Shown here in pieces: positions 42,407 to 50,323 of a stretch of 64,000 nt of DNA (the first letter of the stretch is position 1; every line of letters begins with the position of its first letter). Source of the stretch: Amycolatopsis sp. FBCC-B4732 (GTDB taxonomy: Bacteria; Actinomycetota; Actinomycetes; Mycobacteriales; Pseudonocardiaceae); the NCBI RefSeq assembly GCF_023008405.1, contig NZ_CP095376.1, positions 954,001-1,018,000 on the forward strand, in the 5' to 3' direction. A model generated the notes under the pieces. The model did no database searches and had not been told where the DNA came from. It was given only the letters and a program-made list of their open reading frames with translations. The position numbers and the translations under genes are program-made.

Positions 42407-43916
42407 TGAACTCCTCCTTCTGCGTTGCGGACACGGACAGGGCGGCGAAGACGACGAACGCGCCGACGAAGCCGACCACCCAGTTGTAGTCGTAAAGGGG
42501 CTTGAGGAACGGGATCAGGCCGCCGTCGGGGAAGGGGCCGCCATAGGCTCCGCCGACCGCCAGCACGGCTCCGACCAGCGTCGCGACCAGCGCGCGCCAG
42601 TTCCAGCCGCCGCTGAACCAATACACCCCATCGGGTGTGTAGAGGTCCTTCAGCTTGAGCTTGGTGCGGGCGATCACCCAGTAGCCCGCGACGAGCACCC
42701 CGGCGACCGCGCCGAGCAGGCCGCCGTAGAAGCCGAGCCACGCGAAGATGTAGATGTTCGGGTCGGAGTAGAGCCGCCACGGCTGGATCAGGACGCCGAT
42801 GACGCCGGTGATGCCGCCGCCGACCGCGAACGTGATCTTCTTCGGGAAGGCGTTCGAGAAGTCATAGGACGGGCTGACGACGTTGGCCGCCAGGTTCGCC
42901 GAGATCGTCGCCAGCACCAGTGCGACCAGCGCGACGACGACCACGACCGGGCTGGTGAACTTGTCGGCCAGCTGCGCCGGGTCCCAGATGTCCTCGCCGT
43001 AGAGGACGTGGCCGCCCGACGTCGTCAGGATGGCCACGATCGCGATGAACGTCATCGTGGTGGGCAGGCCGAGGATCTGGCCGCGGACCTGCTTGCGCTG
43101 GCTGCCGCCGAACCGCGTGAAGTCCGGCATGTTCAGCGACAGCGTCGACCAGAACGCGATCATCGCCATCAGCGACGGCGCGAACACCTTCCAGAAGTCC
43201 GGTCCCCAGCCGAGCTTCCCGCCGTCGGACAGGATCGGGCCGAGCCCGCCCGCCTTGACCAGCACGTACCCGAGCATGATGAGGAAGCCGACGGACACCA
43301 GCGGCGCCGTCCAGTTCTCGAACCGGCGGACCGCCTCCATACCGCGCCAGATGATGAGCATCTGGCCGATCCAGAAGACCACGAAGGACAGCCACAGCGT
43401 CCAGTGCTGCCCGGCGATCACCGGCGAGTCGCGCCACCACGAGCCGAGCAGGCGCCCGAGGATGACGTAGATGGCCTCGCCGCCGACCCACGTCTGGATG
43501 CCGAACCAGCCGCACGCGATGAACGCGCGCAGCAGCGCGGCCAGGTTGGCGCCGCGCAGGCCGTAGAACGCGCGGGCGAACACCGGGAACGGGATGCCGT
43601 ACTTCGTGCCGGCGTGGCTGTTGAGCAGCATCGGCGCGAGCACGATCAGGTTGCCGATGGTGATCGTGAGCAGCGCCTGCACCCAGTTCATGCCGAGGGC
43701 GATCAGCGACGCGGCCAGTGCGTAGCTGGGGATGTTGTGCGCCATCCCCATCCAGAGCGCGAAGTAGTTGTAAGTGGTCCAGGTTCGTTTTTCGACGGGG
43801 ACGGGGGCCAGCTCCTCGTTGAAGAACCGGCTGCCTTCGAGAGACCCGGCGGCGGCGGTGTCGAGCTCGACCCGGCCGTCGTCGTGCACGCGCTGGTCTG
43901 CGGGTGTCGGCGCCAT
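42360..43916 (-). CDS. NCS1-family nucleobase/hydantoin:cation symporter
   Basis: This 518-residue, 12-helix transporter has the NCS1 signature (RTWTTYNYFALWMGMAHNIPSYALAASLIALGMNW) and GWFGIQTWVGG, as in Mhp1, uracil and allantoin transporters. It would import uracil, dihydrouracil or hydantoin for the downstream enzymes. It is the first gene of the operon and ends inside the ureidopropionase coding sequence. Roughly 220 nt upstream separate it from the divergent two-component system. Confidence 0.93.
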   Translation of the reverse strand: MAPTPADQRVHDDGRVELDTAAAGSLEGSRFFNEELAPVPVEKRTWTTYNYFALWMGMAHNIPSYALAASLIALGMNWVQALLTITIGNLIVLAPMLLNSHAGTKYGIPFPVFARAFYGLRGANLAALLRAFIACGWFGIQTWVGGEAIYVILGRLLGSWWRDSPVIAGQHWTLWLSFVVFWIGQMLIIWRGMEAVRRFENWTAPLVSVGFLIMLGYVLVKAGGLGPILSDGGKLGWGPDFWKVFAPSLMAMIAFWSTLSLNMPDFTRFGGSQRKQVRGQILGLPTTMTFIAIVAILTTSGGHVLYGEDIWDPAQLADKFTSPVVVVVALVALVLATISANLAANVVSPSYDFSNAFPKKITFAVGGGITGVIGVLIQPWRLYSDPNIYIFAWLGFYGGLLGAVAGVLVAGYWVIARTKLKLKDLYTPDGVYWFSGGWNWRALVATLVGAVLAVGGAYGGPFPDGGLIPFLKPLYDYNWVVGFVGAFVVFAALSVSATQKEEFSERRPSRIDPAAVDG

Positions 43917-44073
43917 TGCGGCATCCTGCGCGCCTGGTCATCGCCGGGGCAACGGCAGAGTGTTCACTCTTCCACGGCCTGGAGTGCAGTCTGTCGATTG
44001 CGCGAACGGGCTCCCGAGTGCATGACCTGCGTCACACATCTCGCCGTCACGAACCGGCAAAGCGGGTGAAACG

Positions 44074-44113
44074 TCTCCACAGGATCTCCACACTTCACGC
44101 GGACCGTCTCCAC
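44074..44113 (+). promoter_or_regulatory. Phased direct repeats before the response-regulator gene
   Basis: TCTCCAC occurs at 44074, 44085 and 44107, spaced 11 and 22 bp. This is the helical phasing used by OmpR/PhoB-type regulators, which suggests autoregulation of the operon that begins 24 nt further on. Confidence 0.55.
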
Positions 44114-44136
44114 CGGGGGTGCATAGGGTCGTGGCC

Positions 44137-44832
44137 ATGGAACTGGGTGGGCGGCGGGTGCTGGTGGTCGAGGACGACCTCACGATCGCCGCGTCGATCG
44201 CGGCCCGGCTGCGGGCCGAAGGGTTCAGTGTGGACGTCGCCCACGACGGGCCGGCCGCGGTCGAAGCCGACGCCGCGGCGGAGCCGGACCTCGTCGTGCT
44301 GGACGTGATGCTGCCGGGGTTCGACGGCCTGGAGGTCTGCCGCCGGATCCAGGGGCGCCGTCCGGTGCCGGTGCTCATGCTGACCGCGCGCGCCGACGAG
44401 ACGGACATGCTGGTCGGGCTCGGCGTCGGTGCCGACGACTACCTGACGAAGCCGTTCTCGATGCGGGTCTTGACCGCGCGGGTGCACGCGCTGCTGCGAC
44501 GGGTGGAGCGGTCTTCCGCCGGCCCTTCGGGGACCCGGATCGTGCTGGGCGACCTCGAGATCGACGTCGACCAGCGGCGGGTCGCGCGGGCGGGGGTGGC
44601 GGCGCAGCTGACGCCGATCGAGTTCGACCTGCTGGTGCACTTCGCGCGGCGGCCGCGGGTGGTGCAGCCGCGGGAACGGCTGCTGTCGGAGGTGTGGGAC
44701 TGGGACGTGCACGGCACGTCCGCGGCGACGCGCGCGGTGGACAGCCACATCAAGGCGCTGCGGCGGAAGCTCGGGGCGGACCTGATCCGCACGGTGCACG
44801 GCGTCGGGTACGCGCTGGAGGCGGGATCGTGA
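44137..44832 (+). CDS. OmpR/PhoB-family response regulator
   Basis: This 231-residue protein has a receiver domain with D56 as phosphoacceptor (LVVLDVMLPG) and K105 (TKPFS). A winged-helix Trans_reg_C domain follows (LTPIEFDLLVHFARRPRVVQPRERLLSEVW...TRAVDSHIKALRRKLG). The ATG at 44137 is used; in-frame GTG codons at 44131 and 44119 are possible leaderless starts. Its stop overlaps the kinase GTG (GTGA). The signal is unknown. Confidence 0.92.
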   Translation: MELGGRRVLVVEDDLTIAASIAARLRAEGFSVDVAHDGPAAVEADAAAEPDLVVLDVMLPGFDGLEVCRRIQGRRPVPVLMLTARADETDMLVGLGVGADDYLTKPFSMRVLTARVHALLRRVERSSAGPSGTRIVLGDLEIDVDQRRVARAGVAAQLTPIEFDLLVHFARRPRVVQPRERLLSEVWDWDVHGTSAATRAVDSHIKALRRKLGADLIRTVHGVGYALEAGS

Positions 44833-45815
44833 ACCTCGTACCGCGGCCGCTGGACCGGATCCGGTCGATCAAGCTGAAGCTGGCGATCCTGATGGTCGCG
44901 TCCGGCGGGGTCGCGTTCGCGTTCTTCAACTGGCAGATCGGCTGGCTGCCGCCGAAGACGACGATCACGGCGATGGTGCTGGCGCTGGTGCTCTCGCAGC
45001 TGCTGGCCCACGGCATGACGCGCCCGCTGCGCGAGATGACGGCGGCCGCGCGGGCGATGGCCAAGGGCGACTACACCCGCCGCATCAGGGCGACGACCCG
45101 CGACGAGGTGGGCTCGCTGGCTTCGGCGTTCAACCAGATGGCGGGCGACCTCGGCGACGCGGACCGGCAGCGGCGCGAGCTGATCGCGAACGTGTCGCAC
45201 GAGCTGCGGACGCCGATCACGGCGTTGAACGGGGTGCTGGAGAACCTGGTCGACGGCGTCGAAGAGCCGGACCCGGGGACGCTGAAGACGGCGCTGCAGC
45301 AGACCGAGCGCCTGGCGACGCTGGTGGACGAGCTCCTCGACCTGTCGCGGCTGGACGCGGGGGCGATCCCGCTGCACAGGACGTCGTTTTCGCTGTCGGA
45401 GCTGCTTTCCGAGGCGGTCTCGGAAGCGGCGCTGGTCCGCGGGGTGCGATTTTCGGTGTCGGCGCCGGACGTGCTGGTGACCGCGGACCGCGGGCGGCTG
45501 TTCCAGGTGGTGGCGAACCTGCTGGAGAACGCGGTCCGCCACGGGCCCGCGGGCGGGTCGGTGCAGGTGCTGGCCGAGGTCCGGGGGGACGAGGTGCGCA
45601 TCGACGTGTGCGACGAAGGGCCGGGGATCGCTCCTGCCGATCGGGTGCGGGTGTTCGAGCGGTTCACGCGGGGGGAGCGGTCGACCGGCGGGGGGACGGG
45701 CCTCGGGCTGGCGATCGCGCGGTGGGCGGTGGAGCTGCACGGGGGGACGATCGGGGTGGTGGATCCGGCGCCGGGGACCGGGAGCCGGATCCGGGTGACG
45801 TTGCCGGTGGGCTGA
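44829..45815 (+). CDS. Sensor histidine kinase (HAMP, HisKA, HATPase_c)
   Basis: This 328-residue kinase has two N-terminal membrane helices with almost no periplasmic part (FFNWQIGWLPPK) and a HAMP domain (MTRPLREMTAAARAMAKGDYTRRI). The H-box NVSHELRTP follows with H124, then N (NLLENAVRHG), G1 DEGPGI and G2 GGGTGLGLA boxes. The near-absent extracellular loop suggests it senses a membrane or cytoplasmic cue. It is coupled to the response regulator by a 4-nt overlap. Confidence 0.93.
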   Translation: MNLVPRPLDRIRSIKLKLAILMVASGGVAFAFFNWQIGWLPPKTTITAMVLALVLSQLLAHGMTRPLREMTAAARAMAKGDYTRRIRATTRDEVGSLASAFNQMAGDLGDADRQRRELIANVSHELRTPITALNGVLENLVDGVEEPDPGTLKTALQQTERLATLVDELLDLSRLDAGAIPLHRTSFSLSELLSEAVSEAALVRGVRFSVSAPDVLVTADRGRLFQVVANLLENAVRHGPAGGSVQVLAEVRGDEVRIDVCDEGPGIAPADRVRVFERFTRGERSTGGGTGLGLAIARWAVELHGGTIGVVDPAPGTGSRIRVTLPVG

Positions 45816-45903
45816 CTTCGGGGGCCCGCGGATGACTCATTCGCGACCTTGAGGAGTTTCTGGCCCGGGGTATTTGCAAACGTGAACGTGAGGAGTGGGT
45901 GGG

Positions 45904-47973
45904 ATGCCGAAGAGCAGCATGGGTGGGCCGGGGAAACCTGGTGACGGGCGAGGTGTGCCGCGGGGCAAGCGGCAGACGATCGCGGACGGCGGAGGGGCGG
46001 CGGGTGCGACAGGCGGGCGAGCTGGCGGCACTGACGCGGCGGGGCCCGCGGGCGGCGGTATCGGCGAGGCGGGGCCCGGGGTCGGCGGTGCTCGGACGAC
46101 GGGTGGGGGCGGCGAGGCGGGGCCAGGGGGCGATGGTGCTCGGGCAGCGGGTGGTGTCGGAGCGGCAGGGCTCGAGGCCAGTGGCGGTGAGGCGGCGGGC
46201 AGTGCCGGCGCGGCGGGACCTGTTGGTGGCCGTGTCGGCGCGAGGTCAAAGGGTGTCGGTGCTCGAAAGACGGGTGGTTTCGGCGAGGCGGGGCTTTGGG
46301 CCGGTGGTGGTGAGGCAGCGGGTGGTGCCGGCGCGGCAGGGCCCGGGGCCGGTGGTGGTGAGGCAGCGGGTAGTGCGGCTGGCGGCCGAGCCGGTGGCAC
46401 CGGCTCGGCGAGGCCTGCGACCAGCGGCGCTCGGGCGGCGGGCGGCGCGAGTGCAGCGGGTGGCAGGCATGGCGCGGCTTCTGCGATGCGCGGCGACGCG
46501 GGTTGGCGCGCGCCAAGCCCTGGTGCCGGCGGCGTAGCCGTCGCGGCTCCGCCCGTGCTCCTCCGCCAGCTCCCACCGCCGAAGTCCGCAACCGTCCCCC
46601 TACCGCCGGCCGTCCTCCCCGCTGCCGCCATCGCCGGAGTCGCCGGAGCGCTCGTGCTCCCCGTGGACCGCCCCGGGATCGGGTGGCTCCTCGCCGGACT
46701 AGCCGTAGCCGTCGCCGTGACCGTGGCCAACCGGGATCGCTTCACCGCAGCCAGTGTGGGCTGGGCCGTCCTCGGGCTCGCCCTCCTCGGCGTAGGCACC
46801 TTCCGGGCCTCCGGCTGGCTCTTCGCCCTCTGCGTGCCCGCCGCCGTCGTGGCCGGGTCGCTGGCCGTTGTCGGGCCGCGGACCGTCCACAGTGTCCTCT
46901 ACGACATGGTCGCCCTCCCGCTCGAAGCCCTCCGCGCCGTTCCGTGGGCCGGCCGGGGGCTCGGGCGCTTCGCCGCACGGCGGGACGGTGTCGCCCGGCG
47001 GATCGCGCTCGCCGTGCTCGGGGCCGCCGTGCTCGTGGCGGTCTTCGTGCCGCTGCTCGCCAGTGCCGACGCCGCCTTCGCCGCCGTCGTCAGCGCCGTG
47101 GTCCCCGATCTCAGTCCCGCTGTCCTCGTGCGGTGGTGCGTGGTCTTCGCCGTCGTCGCGCTGCTCGTCGCCGGAGCGAGTTACTTCTTGGCCGCGCCGG
47201 CACCGGAAGCAGAACGAGAAAGTCCGAAGAGGACCAAATACGGTCTGGAATGGACGGTCCCGCTCGTCGTCCTCATCGTGCTGTTCAGCGTCTTCGTCGC
47301 CGTCCGGCTGGTCGTGCTCTTCGGCGGCACCGGATACGTCCTGCGCACCAGCGGCCTGACGTCGGCGGAGTACGCCCGGAGCGGTTTCTGGCAGCTCTGC
47401 GCCGTCACCGTCCTCACGCTCGCCATCGTCTCCGCCGCCCTGCGCTGGGCGCCGAACACGACGAAGGCCGATCGGCTCCGGCAGCGCGTGCTGCTCGGTG
47501 CGCTGAGCGCGTTGAGCCTCGTGCTCGTCGGCTCCGCGCTCAGCCGGATGGGGACCTACCAGGAGGCGTACGGCTTCACCGTGCTGCGGCTGCTGGTCGA
47601 GGTCTGCGAACTCTGGTTCGGCGCGGTCTTCGTCCTGGTGCTGATTTCGCTGGTCCGGCTGCGCTCGTCGTGGCTGCCGCGCGCCGCGATCGGGACGGCC
47701 GCCGTCGCGCTGCTCGTGCTCGCCGTGCTCGATCCGGAACGGCTCATCGCCGGGGCCAACCTCGATCGGGCCGCCGCCGGGAAGCCGCTGGACCACCGGT
47801 ACCTGGCCGGGTTCTCCGCCGACGTCGTGCCGGTGGTCGAGGCGCGGCTGCCGGAACCGTTGCGCACCTGCGTGCTGCGGCAGGTGCTGACCGGCGACGC
47901 CGCGGACGGCTGGCCCGCCTGGAACCTCGCGCGCGCCTCGGCACGTGACGTACCTCTCGGCCGCTGCGGCTGA
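45904..47973 (+). CDS. DUF4173/DUF4153-type membrane protein with Gly/Ala-rich N-terminal region
   Basis: This 689-residue protein starts with about 200 residues of repeat-rich Gly/Ala/Pro sequence (for example GGARTTGGGGEAGPGGDGARAAGG), encoded by repetitive DNA. It continues as a polytopic membrane domain of the DUF4173 type with 11-12 helices; no enzymatic motif is visible. GAGGAG at 45889-45894 supports the ATG at 45904 over the adjacent GTG at 45895. The low-complexity head could be an unstructured linker or a misannotated start; the membrane part alone is a normal family member. Confidence 0.75.
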   Translation: MPKSSMGGPGKPGDGRGVPRGKRQTIADGGGAAGATGGRAGGTDAAGPAGGGIGEAGPGVGGARTTGGGGEAGPGGDGARAAGGVGAAGLEASGGEAAGSAGAAGPVGGRVGARSKGVGARKTGGFGEAGLWAGGGEAAGGAGAAGPGAGGGEAAGSAAGGRAGGTGSARPATSGARAAGGASAAGGRHGAASAMRGDAGWRAPSPGAGGVAVAAPPVLLRQLPPPKSATVPLPPAVLPAAAIAGVAGALVLPVDRPGIGWLLAGLAVAVAVTVANRDRFTAASVGWAVLGLALLGVGTFRASGWLFALCVPAAVVAGSLAVVGPRTVHSVLYDMVALPLEALRAVPWAGRGLGRFAARRDGVARRIALAVLGAAVLVAVFVPLLASADAAFAAVVSAVVPDLSPAVLVRWCVVFAVVALLVAGASYFLAAPAPEAERESPKRTKYGLEWTVPLVVLIVLFSVFVAVRLVVLFGGTGYVLRTSGLTSAEYARSGFWQLCAVTVLTLAIVSAALRWAPNTTKADRLRQRVLLGALSALSLVLVGSALSRMGTYQEAYGFTVLRLLVEVCELWFGAVFVLVLISLVRLRSSWLPRAAIGTAAVALLVLAVLDPERLIAGANLDRAAAGKPLDHRYLAGFSADVVPVVEARLPEPLRTCVLRQVLTGDAADGWPAWNLARASARDVPLGRCG

Positions 47974-48061
47974 ACCGGACCGGGCGGTCAGGCGTGTTTG
48001 ACGACGTGCGCGGGAGCCACCGGGCCGTCGTGGGGGCGGTCCGGCGGCTTCCGCGCGCTGC

Positions 48062-48424
48062 TCAGAAGGCGAAAACGTCGTCCGAGTCGCGGTCGGCGGC
48101 GCAGCGGTTCGGGTACGTCGCGCGGAACGACACCGGCTTGCCGCGCCAGGAGCCGACCACCGTGACGTCGACCGGGGCGTAGATCAGCGTGCACGCCTGG
48201 TGGCGCGCGTTGATCCGCGAGAAGTCGCCGTTCACGCCGGAGAGCACCTGGCACGCCTTGTCGCGCTTCGGGTGCGTGCCGCCGGCCGGGTCGCACGTGA
48301 GCACCACCGAGCCGATCCGGTTCGCGGTGTCGTGGGTGGTCAGCTGCAGCGTCGACGCCGGCGGCTGCGCGGGCGCGAGGCAGCTCAAGCTCATCAGGCA
48401 GGCAGCGAAGGGGAGTAGGGCCAT
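48062..48424 (-). CDS. SSI-family secreted subtilisin inhibitor
   Basis: This 120-residue protein (start uncertain, 48424 or 48466) has a signal peptide and the mature SSI pattern. Four cysteines are present: LTCDP, KACQVL, QACTLIY and NRCAAD. The C-terminal DSDDVFAF closely matches the SSV FAF end of Streptomyces subtilisin inhibitors. By position, Leu in CTLIYAP is the likely P1 reactive-site residue (Met in classic SSI), predicting inhibition of subtilisin/chymotrypsin-like proteases. It would be secreted to protect against external or own proteases. No Shine-Dalgarno site is clear. Confidence 0.88.
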   Translation of the reverse strand: MALLPFAACLMSLSCLAPAQPPASTLQLTTHDTANRIGSVVLTCDPAGGTHPKRDKACQVLSGVNGDFSRINARHQACTLIYAPVDVTVVGSWRGKPVSFRATYPNRCAADRDSDDVFAF

Positions 48425-48452
48425 ATCGGTGTCATCGGCAGCCCCGGGGCGA

Positions 48453-50087
48453 TCACTGTGCTCCACGTCCGGGTGAGTCTTCCTCGCTCGGACGGGTGAG
48501 GTCCGACGCCAGCAAGGCGACGTAGAGCGAGAGCATCGACTCCGGGTCTTCCAGCCGCACGCCGAGGACTTGCTCGATCCGCGCGAGCTGCTGGTAGTAC
48601 GCCGTCCGGGAGGTGTGCGCGGCGGCCGCCGCCGCCGACTTGTTGCCGCCCTGCTCGCAGTAGTGCCGCAGAGCCTGGACGAGCCGGCTGCCCGAAGCGG
48701 CGTCGCGCTGCAGCAGCGGGCCCAGCTCCCGGTGCGCGAACGCCGTCACCCGCTCGTCGCCCGCCAGCAGGTGCAGCAGGCCGCGCAGGCGGACGTCGGA
48801 CAGCCGGTGCAGGACGCGCTCGTCGCCCGACCCCAGCGCGGCCGCCGCGACGTGCGCGGCCTCCTGCAGCGTCCGGCGCGCTTCGGCGGGGGACGACACC
48901 GTCGTGCCGACCGCGAGCACGCCCGGCGCGCTGCCCCGGGCCTCGTGGACGTCGGTGGCGAGCCGCTGCAGCACGGCGTCGGCGTTCGCCTCCCGCGACA
49001 GCGCGAGCAGCGCCCGCACCCCGAGGTCGTCGGTGGCGACCAGCGCCGACACCTTCGCGCGGCGCGCCGCCAGCACCGTCGCCTCGGCCAGCTCGCGCAG
49101 CACCGGCGGCGTCGACAGCGCGGGGCGGTGGCCGGCCAGCCGCGGCCGGACCGCCAGCCCGACCAGCTGCCGCCCGGTCAGCGGCACGGCGAGCGCCGAC
49201 GCCCGCGCAAGCAGCTCCGAGGACGGCGCGGGCGAGGCGAGCAGCTCGGTGAGCACCGCGCGGTGGGCCTGCCGCTCGAGACCGTCGGAGTCCTTGGCGA
49301 CCAGCCGGTGCACGGCCAGCGCGGACGCGGCCCGCTCGCTGACCACCCGGTGGCGGTGCGGCGGCTGGTCGGCGCAGACGAGCACCAGCCGGCCCCAGTC
49401 GTGCCCGCGCGCGCCGACGACGGTGACCAGCCAGCCCGAGGCGGGGTGGTAGCCGGTCCGCTCGCCGACCTGGACCACCCGCGAGCGCGACGGCCAGCCG
49501 GCGAGCAGCTCGGCCGGGTCCGTGCCGGCCGCGTCGTAGGCGAGCACCTCGTGCGACAGCGTCTCCAGCACCACCGGCTGCTCGGTGAGCCGGGCGACCT
49601 CGCCCAGCACGACGCCGGGTTCGGCGCCCGCGACCGTCAGCGCGGTGAACGTCTCGTGCACGCGCTCGGCGGCGCGCAGCTCGGCGACCTGGGCGTCGAC
49701 GATCTGGCCGTTGACCGCCTCGGTGACGCTCACGAACCGCGTCTCGCGCGAGAGCGTGACCAGCGGCAGCCCGTGTTCCTCGGCCGCCTCGACCAGCGCG
49801 GCGGGCAGCTTGTCGCTCCAGTGCCGGACCAGTTCGATCACGACGCCGGCGGCGCCGACCCCGGCCAGGTCGGCGACGTAGCGGGCCAGCGCCGGGCCGT
49901 CGTCGGGCAGCGCGACCCCGGTGGTCAGCACCAGCTCGCCGCCGCGCAGCAGGTGCGCGATGTCGGCGACCTCGGCGACGTGCGCCCAGCGCACCGGCGC
50001 GTCGAGCCCGGCCGCGCCGGCGACGACGTGCGGGCGGCCCTGGCGCAGCACCGGCAGGGCGAGCGCCTCGGCGACGGTGGGGTACAT
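48453..50087 (-). CDS. PucR-family transcriptional regulator
   Basis: This 544-residue protein has the PucR N-terminal domain (MYPTVAEALALPVLRQGRPHVVAGAAGLDAPVRWAHVAEVADIAHLLRGGELVLTTG). A GAF-like centre and the C-terminal PucR-type helix-turn-helix follow (QALRHYCEQGGNKSAAAAAAHTSRTAYYQQLARIEQVLG). It faces mmsA and shares its promoter region, so it probably controls that gene, sensing a catabolic intermediate. Two inverted GGTTACCAATCCG sites lie between them. The gene end overlaps the SSI gene's start region. Confidence 0.9.
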   Translation of the reverse strand: MYPTVAEALALPVLRQGRPHVVAGAAGLDAPVRWAHVAEVADIAHLLRGGELVLTTGVALPDDGPALARYVADLAGVGAAGVVIELVRHWSDKLPAALVEAAEEHGLPLVTLSRETRFVSVTEAVNGQIVDAQVAELRAAERVHETFTALTVAGAEPGVVLGEVARLTEQPVVLETLSHEVLAYDAAGTDPAELLAGWPSRSRVVQVGERTGYHPASGWLVTVVGARGHDWGRLVLVCADQPPHRHRVVSERAASALAVHRLVAKDSDGLERQAHRAVLTELLASPAPSSELLARASALAVPLTGRQLVGLAVRPRLAGHRPALSTPPVLRELAEATVLAARRAKVSALVATDDLGVRALLALSREANADAVLQRLATDVHEARGSAPGVLAVGTTVSSPAEARRTLQEAAHVAAAALGSGDERVLHRLSDVRLRGLLHLLAGDERVTAFAHRELGPLLQRDAASGSRLVQALRHYCEQGGNKSAAAAAAHTSRTAYYQQLARIEQVLGVRLEDPESMLSLYVALLASDLTRPSEEDSPGRGAQ

Positions 50088-50097
50088 GGCTCCTCGG

Positions 50098-50192
50098 GGT
50101 TACCAATCCGGCCAAAAGTAGGCCGCCCCCCGAGCAGCACGTAACCGGAGGTACGACGTCATGCAGCCGTGACTGTGGTCGGATTGGTAACC
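50098..50192. promoter_or_regulatory. Paired 13-bp inverted sites between pucR and mmsA
   Basis: GGTTACCAATCCG (50098-50110) recurs exactly inverted as CGGATTGGTAACC (50180-50192). The two sites sit symmetrically in the divergent intergenic region and are likely PucR operators. Confidence 0.75.
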
Positions 50193-50323
50193 ATTAGCCA
50201 CAGCATCGGCAGGGACAGACTGTACGGCCGAGGGGCAACTGGCGTACACGTTGCCGATGGTGCCCGCGTGGCGCCCGCCCGGAGACTCGGGTGGACGTCC
50301 CCCGAGCGAAGGAGCGCACCGCC

